From positions 5,954-45,453 of the forward strand of contig JAJYDK010000032.1 of the NCBI GenBank assembly GCA_021777555.1: a DNA stretch of 39,500 nt. Direction: 5' to 3'. A program made the translations under genes and the position numbers. Below, piece after piece: positions 16,824-25,500 of the stretch. The stretch comes from Pseudomonadota bacterium. Lineage in GTDB: Bacteria; Pseudomonadota; Gammaproteobacteria; Steroidobacterales; Steroidobacteraceae. The notes under the pieces are model-generated. The model ran no database searches, was not told the origin of the DNA, and saw nothing but the letters and a program-made list of their open reading frames with translations. Numbering within the stretch: position 1 is the stretch's first letter; each line of letters starts with the position of its first letter.

Positions 16824-17773
16824 GGCTCGGTCTCGCTCCGTGCCGGCCGGGCCAGGAGCCCGGCATGCAGCGCCTGGGCCGCACGCAGGGTCTCCTCGGG
16901 AACTCTCGCCGGAGCGATGGGCCCGTAGAGCTCGCGTTCAGCGAGGAGCGCCACCCGCGCGAAGTCCTGCCGCTGGCGCTCGGTGTCGAAACGCGCCTGC
17001 GCGGAAATCTCGCGGCAGGTCAGGTGCCGTTCGTGCCCGATGCGCCGTGACCGGTTGAGCGCCTCGACCAACAGCCGCAGCACCCGCGTGGGGTGCTCAG
17101 CCACCTCGTTCCAGTCCGGTGCGTCCCCTGGGGCCGCCTCAGGCGGTGTCTGGGTATCGATGCGAGCGCTGGGGCGGCGCGCCGAGCGGCGTCCCGGGCC
17201 GATGAGGCCGGCGGATCGCAGCTCGAAAACGACCACGAGGACCACAGTCAGCAGGAGGATTCCCGCAAGCACGAAAAACACCGCGAGCAGACCGTGCGAG
17301 CCCGTCACGCCGCCCAGGGAGCGCAGCCAGCGACGCAACATTCCGCGCCACGGCGCCGTCCCTCGCCCTGCCCATGAGGTGAGCCGGTCCCACAACGAAG
17401 GCGGCGGTGCAGGCGGTTTGAGGCCGCTTGCGAGGGCGCGCAGCGCTCCCGCGTTGGGCGCGGAAGAAAGCGGCGATCCGGCGTAGCGATGCGCCAGCGC
17501 ATCGAGACGGGCCAGCGCAAGCGGGGTGAGGGCCTGGCGCCAGTCCGGCGGCAGGAAAGCGCCGAGCCCGAGGTCGTCGATGGCGTGCCCGATCCCTGGA
17601 CATGCGCCTCGCAGGGCGCCCAAACCCTTGAGCGTGGCCGGCGCCCGAGAGAGGCATCGCGCGATCAGGGGCTGCGCAGTGCGAGGCAGGGGCTGGGTCA
17701 CGGCCCAGGTGCCGGCCGGGAGCGCGACAAGCGACGCGACCAGCAGCGGCATCCATGGCCTTGAACCCCGCAT
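16820..17773 (-). CDS. DUF4129 domain membrane protein
   Basis: A 317-residue protein. It has a signal peptide or N-terminal anchor (PLLVASLVALPAGTWAV) and a helical extracytoplasmic part. One strong membrane segment lies near residues 160-183 (LLAVFFVLAGILLLTVVLVVV). The cytosolic C-terminal DUF4129 domain contains HLTCREISAQ and ends in the typical LAERELYGP pattern. DUF4129 domains commonly occur in transglutaminase-like proteins or MoxR clusters. There is no transglutaminase core here, so this is the stand-alone type. It starts 3 nt after the stop of the upstream membrane protein gene and overlaps the DUF4350 gene by 4 nt. Confidence 0.85.
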   Translation of the reverse strand: MRGSRPWMPLLVASLVALPAGTWAVTQPLPRTAQPLIARCLSRAPATLKGLGALRGACPGIGHAIDDLGLGAFLPPDWRQALTPLALARLDALAHRYAGSPLSSAPNAGALRALASGLKPPAPPPSLWDRLTSWAGRGTAPWRGMLRRWLRSLGGVTGSHGLLAVFFVLAGILLLTVVLVVVFELRSAGLIGPGRRSARRPSARIDTQTPPEAAPGDAPDWNEVAEHPTRVLRLLVEALNRSRRIGHERHLTCREISAQARFDTERQRQDFARVALLAERELYGPIAPARVPEETLRAAQALHAGLLARPARSETEP

Positions 17774-17776
17774 GGG

Positions 17777-18703
17777 TCAGGTGCCGCTCAGCGCCTCCGC
17801 GCGCGCGGCGAGGTCACCGCCCTCACGACGCAGCTTCAGGTCGTGGTAGATCGCGAGCGCCACGGCCGTGAGGAGCGGAATGATGACCACGTTGCCCAAC
17901 GCCGCGAGCGCGCCCACGATGCGCATCCGGTGGATGAACTGCGCGGGGTTGGCGAGGGCGTCCATGGCGTGTATGCCGGCCAAGGCGACGACGCTTCCGG
18001 CGATCCAGGTGAGCGCCATGTTGAGGATGGCCATGATGATGACGGCCACGAAGGAGATCATCGTGACCCGCCACCAGTGGCCCTTGACCAGTCGCCAACT
18101 GTGACCGAGCGCGGCGGCCCCTCCGCAGTCCTCCACGAACATCGCCGGCAGCCAGAATTCCAGGCGCACGACCAGGTAGAAGAGAAACGCGGCGAGCGCA
18201 AGGCCGACGACGACCACGACGAAGGTCAGCGCGACGGGATCCTGGCCTGCGTGACGCAGGGCGATGATCACCCCCACGCCGACCCCCACCGGAAGGCAGA
18301 CCGCAGCGACGATCAGCGTCATCAGCACCGCCGCGAGCAGCATCTGCGGCAACCGACGCACCCCGGCGCCGAGTGCCGCCGAAATGGACGGGGAGGTCTC
18401 GCCGCGCATGATGGCCACCTGCTGGGTGAGCAGCGCCCCGTTGACCACGAGGGTGATCAGCCACGATACGATCATCAGCAGCCCGGCGACGCGCATCAGG
18501 GCAAAAATCTGCTGCAGGGCCTGCAGAGGGTTCTGCCCCGGCACCGGCAACGGGGGGGTGATGAAGAACTGCATGACGGCGCTGCCCGCCACGGCGATCA
18601 GCGCCAGCGCCCAGCACCGGCTGAAGGAGGCGCGGAACAGCCGTATCCAGCTGTCGAGAACGCCACCGATCGACAGCGGAGAGGAGGGTGCCACGTATTG
18701 CAT
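17777..18703 (-). CDS. Multi-pass membrane protein at the head of the MoxR cluster
   Basis: A 308-residue, very hydrophobic protein with about six membrane segments. A long cytosolic-type loop contains ALGHSWRLVKGHWWRVTMIS, a phrase seen in membrane domains of the YciC/UPF0259 and glycerophosphodiesterase-membrane-domain type. I cannot name a precise function. It is the first gene of the minus-strand run and lies 3 nt from the DUF4129 gene, so it is co-expressed with the MoxR proteins. The ATG at 18703 gives a short polar N-terminus (MQYVAPSSPLSIGGVLDSW) before the first hydrophobic segment. A divergent RDD gene starts 106 nt away. Confidence 0.82.
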   Translation of the reverse strand: MQYVAPSSPLSIGGVLDSWIRLFRASFSRCWALALIAVAGSAVMQFFITPPLPVPGQNPLQALQQIFALMRVAGLLMIVSWLITLVVNGALLTQQVAIMRGETSPSISAALGAGVRRLPQMLLAAVLMTLIVAAVCLPVGVGVGVIIALRHAGQDPVALTFVVVVVGLALAAFLFYLVVRLEFWLPAMFVEDCGGAAALGHSWRLVKGHWWRVTMISFVAVIIMAILNMALTWIAGSVVALAGIHAMDALANPAQFIHRMRIVGALAALGNVVIIPLLTAVALAIYHDLKLRREGGDLAARAEALSGT

Positions 18704-18747
18704 GTTGGCTCCGGTATTGTGATGGGGCGGGCGAGGGCCCGCGCGTC

Positions 18748-18792
18748 TTGTCCCCGCCCGGCAGAATAGCTAAGCTCGGGCGCGGCGGGCAA
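18748..18792. promoter_or_regulatory. Divergent promoter region between the two halves of the MoxR cluster
   Basis: The 106-nt gap between the minus-strand membrane-protein gene and the plus-strand RDD gene must drive both units. For the minus strand I see TTGCCC (18787-18792) and TATTCT (18763-18768) with an 18-nt spacer, four of six matches each. For the plus strand, TTGTCC (18748-18753) and a weak TAAGCT (18771-18776) are 17 nt apart. Overlap of the two would make the halves compete or be co-regulated. These are weak matches. Confidence 0.35.
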
Positions 18793-18809
18793 CCTTTCAT
18801 CTCAAACGC

Positions 18810-19547
18810 ATGGCCGAAGAAGAGCTCATCGTCAAGGGCCTGACGGGCGTCGACATCAGCCTCCGGATCGCGGGGCCCGGCACGCGCAGCTACGCCTTCG
18901 TGACTGACTGGCTGTTGCGGACACTGCTCGCGCTCGGGTTGCTGCTCACCGGCGCGGTACTGCGCCTGATTCTGGCGCTCGGAGGCCACCGCGCACCCGG
19001 GAACACAGTGATGATCGCCGCGGGGATTCTCGCGATTGCGACTTACATTCTCTATCACCCCGTCGTCGAGGTGGCGATGCGGGGCCGCACCCCCGGCCTG
19101 CGCAAGGCCGGCGCCCGGATCGTCACCCTGGAGGGGGCGACGCCCGGGACCGGCGCGCTGCTCATCCGCAATCTCTTTCGCCTGATCGACAGTCTGCCGG
19201 TGTGCTACATGGTGGGGTTGGCGTGCTGCATGCTCACGAAGCAGCGGGTGCGTTTCGGGGACATGGTGGCGGGCACCGTGCTCGTGGTCGACGAACCCGA
19301 CCCGGTGCGCTCGCTCGGCCGGCTGAGTGCCCAGATGCAGCGGACGGCATTGTCGCTCGAGGCGCTGCGGCTGATTCATGACCTGCTCGACCGCTGGCCC
19401 TCGCTGGAAGACGCCCGTCGGACCCAGCTGGCGCGCGCGCTGCTCGCCAAGATCGATCCGGGGTTCGATCCGCGGCGGGGCGAAACCGAGAGCGGCCCAG
19501 CCCTGAGAGCCCGCCTGGAGACGCTGCTTGCCGGCCCCGGACGCTAA
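18810..19547 (+). CDS. RDD-family membrane protein
   Basis: A 245-residue protein. The RDD core covers about residues 15-160: the conserved Asp of the first segment lies in FVTDWLLR, and the last segment ends with RFGDMVAGTVLVV, the usual GDxxAGT close. Three to four membrane segments are predicted. The C-terminal 75 residues are soluble and helical (ALRLIHDLLDRWPSLEDARR). RDD proteins are often found with SpoIIM and MoxR genes; some have been linked to ion transport, but the role here is unknown. The SpoIIM gene probably starts inside its last codons, so translation is coupled. Confidence 0.88.
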   Translation: MAEEELIVKGLTGVDISLRIAGPGTRSYAFVTDWLLRTLLALGLLLTGAVLRLILALGGHRAPGNTVMIAAGILAIATYILYHPVVEVAMRGRTPGLRKAGARIVTLEGATPGTGALLIRNLFRLIDSLPVCYMVGLACCMLTKQRVRFGDMVAGTVLVVDEPDPVRSLGRLSAQMQRTALSLEALRLIHDLLDRWPSLEDARRTQLARALLAKIDPGFDPRRGETESGPALRARLETLLAGPGR

Positions 19548-20580
19548 TGCGGCCACCTGGATTCGCGCGCGGGCGCCGCAATGGCAGGCGCTTGCGACCG
19601 AGGCCACGACCGCGGCGCAACGCCCGCGGGCCACCGTGGATGAGGCGTTGAGCACCCTTCGCACGTACCGTGTCATGGCGCAGCATCTGGCGAGCGCGCG
19701 CGAGTTGTTGCCGGGAAGCTTCCTGGCTGCGGCGCTGGAGAACGCCTGTGCGACACTACACGCCGCCATCAACCGCGCACCGAGGCTTACCGGCGTGAGA
19801 TGGCTGACGTTGTTTCGAGATGACATTCCGGCGGCCGCCGCTTCGGTGCGCGTTCTTGCGCTGTGGATCGCCGCGCTCCTCCTGGCGAGCACCTTTGCGG
19901 GCTGGTGGCTGATCAGCACCTATCCCGAGCTGATCAGTCTGATCGCAAGCCCCCGGATGATCGATGGCGTCGAGCGTGGGCACCTCTGGACCTATCAGGT
20001 GCTCGACATCGCGCCACCGGCGATGTTGTCGGCGCAGATCTTTTCCAACAACGTGGTGGTGACCCTGGGCGCGTTCTGCACGGGGCTGCTGTTCGGGCTG
20101 GGGGCCTTCTACATGATCGCCTTGAACGGACTGATGCTCGGCGGACTGCTCGCCTTCACGCACCAGCACGGCCTCGCGCTCGGGCTGGTGAAATTCACGC
20201 TGGCGCACGGTCCGGTGGAGTTGTCGGTCATGTGCCTCGCTGCGGCCGCGGGCACCGCATTGGGGGAGGCCGTGATCCGCCCTGTGCTCCCCTCACGCGT
20301 GGAATCGCTGCGGCGCCGCGCCGCCGAGCTCGGTCCTCTGCTGCTCGGCTGCGCGCTGCTTCTGCTCGGTTCCGGGCTGATCGAGGGTTTTCTCTCGCCG
20401 CGCGTGATGGTGTCGATCCCCGTGCGTCTTGGCGTCGGCCTCGGCTACTGGACGCTGATGCTGCTGTGGCTGAGCGGCCGGCTCATGCCAAGAGCACCCC
20501 GCGTCACTCCAGCTGCGCATACGCCCAGGCCCGATCCTCGAGCAATAGACCCGGGGCGGCGCGAGGGGCGGACGCCGTGA
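19528..20580 (+). CDS. SpoIIM-like (stage II sporulation protein M) membrane protein
   Basis: A protein of about 350 residues with a soluble helical N-terminus (WIRARAPQWQALATEA, then the conserved YRVMAQHLASARELLPGS). Membrane segments follow, containing the family phrases FSNNVVVTLGAFCTGLLFGLG, NGLMLGGLLAF and LAHGPVELSVMCLA. The HGPxE motif is characteristic of this family. The name comes from Bacillus sporulation, but proteobacterial members occur in non-sporulating species. TTG 19528, 20 nt inside the RDD gene, is the best start because the conserved Trp lies close to it. GTG 19636 is an alternative. The C-terminal 40 residues are proline/arginine-rich and look disordered. Confidence 0.87.
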   Translation: MPAPDANAATWIRARAPQWQALATEATTAAQRPRATVDEALSTLRTYRVMAQHLASARELLPGSFLAAALENACATLHAAINRAPRLTGVRWLTLFRDDIPAAAASVRVLALWIAALLLASTFAGWWLISTYPELISLIASPRMIDGVERGHLWTYQVLDIAPPAMLSAQIFSNNVVVTLGAFCTGLLFGLGAFYMIALNGLMLGGLLAFTHQHGLALGLVKFTLAHGPVELSVMCLAAAAGTALGEAVIRPVLPSRVESLRRRAAELGPLLLGCALLLLGSGLIEGFLSPRVMVSIPVRLGVGLGYWTLMLLWLSGRLMPRAPRVTPAAHTPRPDPRAIDPGRREGRTP

Positions 20581-20653
20581 TACCGTCGAGGGCGCGGCTT
20601 GATATAGTCCGCCCGCGACGTCTGACGGGGAAGGTCTGCCGCGGAGGTGCCTC

Positions 20654-21292
20654 ATGCGAGTCGGTGTACTGGGTTCAGGTGTGGTCGGCCAGACTCTGGC
20701 CGGCGGCTTTCTCAAGCATGGCCACGAGGTGATGATCGCCTCGCGCGAGCCGGCGAAGCTCGCCGAATGGGCCCGGCAGCATCCCGGGGCGCGGGTCGGT
20801 ACTCCGCAGGAGACCGCGGTGTTCGGTGATCTTGCGGTGCTGGCCGTGAAGGGCACCGCGGCGGCGGCCATGCTGCGCACCGCGGGCGCCGGAAGCCTCG
20901 CCGGCAAGACGCTCATCGATGCCACCAATCCGATCGCCGACGCGCCCCCCGTGGGCGGCGTGCTCAAATTCTTCACCACCCTCGACGAGTCGCTCATGGA
21001 GCGCCTGCAGAGCGAATTCCCGCAGATACACTTCGTCAAAGCGTTCAACTCCGTCGGCAGCGCACAGATGGTGAATCCGCATTTTGCGGCGGGCCGGCCG
21101 ACCATGTTCATCTGTGGCAACGATCATGGCGCGAAAGGGCTGGTCAGCGGCATTCTCGAGCAGTTCGGCTGGGAAACCGAGGACATGGGAGAGGCGCAGG
21201 CCGCGCGCGCCATCGAGCCGCTGTGCATGCTCTGGTGCATCCCCGGCTTTCGAAACAACCAGTGGTCGCATGCCTTCAAGCTGCTCAGATAG
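20654..21292 (+). CDS. NADP-binding oxidoreductase, F420-dependent NADP reductase-like
   Basis: A 212-residue protein that starts directly with a Rossmann motif (MRVGVLGSGVVGQTLAGGF, GxGxxG), followed by SREP at the NADP-phosphate-binding position. LIDATNPIADAP and FVKAFNSVGSAQMVNP match the family of F420-dependent NADP reductase-like proteins. Bacterial members without F420 are usually annotated only as NAD(P)-binding. GGAGG at 20643-20647, 6 nt before the ATG, gives a strong ribosome-binding site. The gene is 73 nt after the SpoIIM gene and 23 nt before a GNAT acetyltransferase gene, so transcription may run on into both. Its substrate is unknown. Confidence 0.88.
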   Translation: MRVGVLGSGVVGQTLAGGFLKHGHEVMIASREPAKLAEWARQHPGARVGTPQETAVFGDLAVLAVKGTAAAAMLRTAGAGSLAGKTLIDATNPIADAPPVGGVLKFFTTLDESLMERLQSEFPQIHFVKAFNSVGSAQMVNPHFAAGRPTMFICGNDHGAKGLVSGILEQFGWETEDMGEAQAARAIEPLCMLWCIPGFRNNQWSHAFKLLR

Positions 21293-21315
21293 CCGGCCGC
21301 CCTGGCGCTGAACCC

Positions 21316-21780
21316 ATGACCGGCTCTTGCCATATCCGTGCCATCGAGCGCGATGACTACCCGCAGTGGCGTCCGCTCTGGGATGGCTACAACGCCTTCT
21401 ACGGGCGCAGCGGACCCACGGCGCTGCCCGAGCCGATCACGGCGGCGACCTGGGAGCGCTTCTTCGATCCGGCGGAGCCGGTTCATGCGCTGGTCGCCGA
21501 AGAAGCGGGGCGGCTCGCGGGGCTGGCTCATTACCTGTATCACCGCAGCACCACGCGCCTTCGCGAGGTGTGCTACCTGCAGGACCTCTACACGGCCGAG
21601 CATCTGCGCGGCCGCGGTATCGGCCGCCAGTTGATACGGGGCGTCTACGAGGCAGCCCGCGCCGCCGGCTCGAGCAGGGTCTACTGGCAGACCCAGGTCA
21701 CGAATCAGGCCGGCCGGGCACTTTATGACAAGGTCGCGGAGCACCGGGGATTCATCGTCTACGCACATGAGCTGCAATGA
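21316..21780 (+). CDS. GNAT-family N-acetyltransferase
   Basis: A 154-residue GNAT protein. The acetyl-CoA-binding loop is LRGRGIGRQL (R/QxxGxG/A) near residue 98, followed by a helix (IRGVYEAARAAG). The C-terminal part (VYWQTQVTNQAGRALYDKVAEHRGF) is the usual NxxAxxLYxKxGF motif with a slightly altered ending. An open frame extends upstream to 21223, but ATG 21316 follows the stop of the previous gene by 23 nt and gives normal length. The acceptor could be an amine, amino acid or protein; nothing in the context decides. Its stop overlaps an ATG of the next open frame. Confidence 0.9.
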   Translation: MTGSCHIRAIERDDYPQWRPLWDGYNAFYGRSGPTALPEPITAATWERFFDPAEPVHALVAEEAGRLAGLAHYLYHRSTTRLREVCYLQDLYTAEHLRGRGIGRQLIRGVYEAARAAGSSRVYWQTQVTNQAGRALYDKVAEHRGFIVYAHELQ

Positions 21781-21800
21781 CCACTTTCGCCCGCGATGCC

Positions 21801-21829
21801 TTGCCGTCACTCGCAGAAACGGTTAAAAA
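21801..21829 (+). promoter_or_regulatory. Probable promoter of the secreted LolA-like gene
   Basis: TTGCCG (21801-21806) and TAAAAA (21824-21829) are separated by 17 nt, each with four of six consensus bases. Transcription would begin near 21836, inside the longest open frame of the next gene, which favours the shorter start codons at 21855 or 21873 for that protein. Confidence 0.4.
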
Positions 21830-21872
21830 GCGCCAATGGCCCGGCTCACGGGCAATGGGGAGAGCGGACATC

Positions 21873-22448
21873 TTGAAGAAGCTTTACGTGGGTGTCGTCT
21901 CGGGCCTGCTCCTGCCGGGCTGCGCTTTCGCCGGCGCATACGCTGACCTTGCCCAGGTGCGGGCGGCCTTCTTCAAGGCGACCTCGTGGCACATCGAGGA
22001 GCACCTCGGCGGCAGGACGATGGAAATCGACTACTCGGCGCCCGACCGCTGGCGCTTCGTGCCCGCTCCCAACATCAAGGAAGTGCTCATCGGCAACGAT
22101 GTGTACATGGTGACCAACGGCCACGTCATGAGGCTGCCGCCGGCCTATGGCACCATGGTGGCGCAGGCGATGAGGCGCGCGGCCAAGACGGATCCGTTCT
22201 CGGGCGTCACCAAGGCCGACATGCGGAAAACGGCCCGCGACCTGGGCATGCAGACGCTCGACGGCAAGAGCGTCCACGTCTATGGTTGCGTGGTACGAGG
22301 GGTTGACGAGACGCTCTACGTCGGGGCCGATCATCTGCCCGTGCGGGTGGTCATGAATGGGGTGAAGATCAAGGGTCACCGCGTCAAGGTCGTCGCCGAT
22401 TACAGCCAGTTCAACCAGCCGATCGCGATCGAACCTCCCACCTCCTGA
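21873..22448 (+). CDS. Secreted LolA-like fold protein, possible lipoprotein
   Basis: A product of about 191 residues with an N-terminal export signal (KK then YVGVVSGLLLPGCAFAGAYA). The Cys in LLPGC could be a lipidation site, although the Pro makes the lipobox imperfect; otherwise cleavage after CAFA is likely. The mature part resembles the LolA/outer-membrane lipoprotein-sorting fold: TMEIDYSAPDRWRF, EVLIGNDVYMVTNGHVMRLP, and a C-terminal beta region (DETLYVGADHLPVRVVM). TTG 21873 is chosen from the signal peptide and a GGAG (21859-21862) about 10 nt upstream. ATG 21855, and ATG 21777 overlapping the GNAT stop, are alternatives. It may bind a lipid or hydrophobic ligand in the envelope; this is fold-based only. 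Confidence 0.72.
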   Translation: MKKLYVGVVSGLLLPGCAFAGAYADLAQVRAAFFKATSWHIEEHLGGRTMEIDYSAPDRWRFVPAPNIKEVLIGNDVYMVTNGHVMRLPPAYGTMVAQAMRRAAKTDPFSGVTKADMRKTARDLGMQTLDGKSVHVYGCVVRGVDETLYVGADHLPVRVVMNGVKIKGHRVKVVADYSQFNQPIAIEPPTS

Positions 22449-22484
22449 CTCGGGCCGGCGGCGCGCTGCACGAGGCGGCCGCCA

Positions 22485-22508
22485 GGGAGCCTGTTCGCGG
22501 CGGCTCCC
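22485..22508. terminator. Hairpin between convergent genes
   Basis: GGGAGCC (22485-22491) and GGCTCCC (22502-22508) form a perfect 7-bp stem with a 10-nt loop. It lies between the stop of the LolA-like gene (22448) and the stop of the convergent FAD/Fe-S gene (22509), so it could serve both strands. No U-tract follows on either strand, so intrinsic termination is uncertain. Confidence 0.45.
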
Positions 22509-25500
22509 CTAGACGAGCACGCGCTCGATGCCGCCGTCGTTGGCGCGCGCAACGAACTCGGCCATCCAGTTCTCGCCGAGAATGTGTCGCGCGATCTCGA
22601 CCACGACGTACGCCGCATCGAGATCGGCGTCGTCGTTGTAGCGCTTCAGGCCCTGCAGGCAGGACGGACAGGACGTGAGGACCTTGACCTGGGTTGCTCC
22701 CTCCGCGCGCAGCTTGTCGGCCCCCTTGCGCATCTCCTCCTCCTTGCGAAATCGCACCTGGGTGGAGATGTCGGGGCGGGTGAGCGCGAGACTCCCCGAC
22801 TCGCCGCAGCATCGGTCGTTCTTCTCGATCCGGCCATTGCGCGAGTCGTTCATCAGAGTATTGACCACCTTGAGCGAATCGTAGCGCTTCATGGGGTTGT
22901 GGCAGGGCTCGTGGTACATGTAGCGCACGCCCGTCACATTCTCGAGCTTCATCCCCTTTTCCATCAGGTACTCGTGGATGTCGATGATGCGCGAGCCCGG
23001 AAAGATCTCCTCGAACTTGTAGCCCAGCAGCTGGTCGTAGCAGGTGCCGCAGCTCACCACCACGGTACGGATGTCGAGGTAATTGAGCGTGTTGGCCACA
23101 CGGTGAAAGAGCACGCGATTGTCCGTGGTGATCTTCTCGGCCCGGTCGCCCTGTCCTGTGCCCCTTTGCGGATAGCCGCAGCAAAGATATCCCGGCGGCA
23201 AGACCGTCTGTACGCCCACGTGCCAGAGCATGGCCTGGGTAGCAAGGCCCACCTGAGAGAACAGCCGCTCCGAGCCGCATCCGGGGAAATAGAACACCGC
23301 CTCGGTGTCGGCCGTGGTGGCCGCCGGGTTGCGGATGATGGGCACGTAGGCCGGGTTCTCGATGTCGAGCAGCGCACGGGCAGTCTTCTTCGGAAGCCCC
23401 GCCGGCATTTTCTTGTTGACGAAGTGCACCACCTGCTCGCGCACCGGCGGCCTGCCGGTGCTCGCTGGCGGGCGCTGCGTCTGGGCTCGTGAAAGACCTT
23501 TGAGGAGCCTGTGGCCCGCTCTCTGCGCCTTGTAGCCCCACTCGATCATGAGCTTGCGGGTGAGGCGGATGGTCTCCGGGTGGGTCGCGTTCAGGAAGAA
23601 CATGGTCGCGGCCGTGCCGGGATTGAAGCGCTTCTGGCCCATGCGTCGCAGCAAGTCGCGCATGGCCATGGACACATCGCCGAAGTCGATGTCCACGGGG
23701 CAGGGCGTCACGCACTTGTGGCACAGAGTGCAATGATCGCCCACGTCGGAGAACTCGTCCCAGTGGCGCACGCTCACGCCACGGCGCGTCTGCTCCTCGT
23801 AGAGAAACGCCTCGATCAGGAGCGAGGTCGCGAGAATCTTGTTGCGCGGGCTGTAGAGCAGGTTCGCGCGCGGCACGTGCGTCGCGCAGACCGGCTTGCA
23901 CTTGCCGCAGCGCAGGCAGTCCTTGACGGCATCGGCGATCTCCCCGATGGCCGACTGCTGCATGATGAGGGATTCGTGGCCAAGCAGGTTGAAGCTCGGC
24001 GTGTAGGCGTTCGACAGGTCGCCGCCCGGGAGCAGTTTGCCCTTGTTGAATCGGCCATCCGGATCGACACTGCGCTTGTAGTCGCGGAATTCCCTCGTCT
24101 CGCCCTCCTCGAGGAACTCCAGCTTGGTGATGCCGATGCCGTGCTCGCCCGAGATGACGCCGTCCAGCCTGCGTGCGATCCCCATGATGCGCGTGACCGC
24201 CGCAGTGGCCGAGTGCAGCATCTCGTAGTCATCGGAGTTGACCGGAATATTGGTATGCACATTGCCGTCGCCGGCGTGCATGTGCAGGGCTACGAAGACA
24301 CGACCACGCAGCACGCGCTGATGCGCGTCTTCGCATGCTGCCAGGATCGGTGCGAAGATCCGCCCGCCGAAGATCTGCTGCAGCGGTGTGCGCAGCTCGC
24401 GCTTCCAGGAGACGCGGATCGTCCGGTCCTGCAGGATGTCGAACACCTTCGGCCGGGGCACTCGCTCCAGGCGCGCACGCAGGCTCTGCTCCAGAGGGGC
24501 GTATCCCAGCCCGAGCAGCTCCGGCAGCGCCTCGGCGAGGTCCGCATCCATGTGCGCAGCCAGCCAGAGCCAGCGCCGGCGCACATCGGCGAGGAGCTGG
24601 CGCGCCTGTGCGGCCCGCTCCCCGATCACCTCGGTGTCCGGCAGCGTCCCGAATTCCAGGTCCTCGGCGCGGGCGAGCGGTGGCGGCGTGGCGAATACCG
24701 CCTCGAGCGCCTCCATGAGCTTCAGCTTGTTGGCGATGGAGAACTCGATGTTGATGCGCTCGATCTCGTCGGTGTACTCGCCCATGCGGCCGAGCGGCAG
24801 CACCACGTCCTCGTTGATCTTGAAGGCATTGGTGTGCCGCGCGATGGCGGCGGTCCGCGAGCGGTCGAGCCAGAACTTGCGCCGGGCCTCGGCGCTCACC
24901 GCGACGAAGCCCTCGCCGCCGCGGCCGTTGGCGAGCCTCACGACCTCCGAGACGGCCGCGGCCACCGCGGCCTCGTCATCGCCGACGATATCGCCGAACA
25001 GCGCCATCTTCGGAAGCGCGCCGCGCTTGGATTTGGTGGTGTAGCCGACCGCCTTCAGGTAGCGCTCGTCCATGTGCTCGAGGCCCGCCAGGTGCACGCC
25101 CTTCGCCGCCAGGCCATCCAGGTGGCTCTTGATCTCAACGATCGCCGGCACCGCCTCGCGCGCCTGACCGAAGAACTCCAGGCACACGGTGCGCGTGTGG
25201 CCCGGTGCGCGGTGCAGCACCCAACGGGCCGATGTGATGATGCCGTCGCATCCTTCCTTCTGTATGCCCGGGAGGCCGCCGAGGAACTTGTCCGTCACGT
25301 CCTTGCCCAGGCCTGCCTTGCGGAACCTGCGCCCCGGGATGCTGAGCCGCTGCTCGCGCAGCACGCGCGCCTCGCCCGGGGGTGAGCGGCCATCCTTCCA
25401 GACGAGCTCGAATTCGGCGACGCCGACGTCGTGGATCTTGCCGCGGTTGTGCGCGACCCGGCTGACCTCCAGCCAGTTGCCCTCGCAGTCGACCATGCGC

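Noticed and set aside
23511-25385. A 624-codon open frame on the plus strand opposite the FAD/Fe-S gene
   Set aside because: Antisense shadow of a clearly conserved protein; its composition (His, Arg, Glu, Ala) is typical of such shadows.
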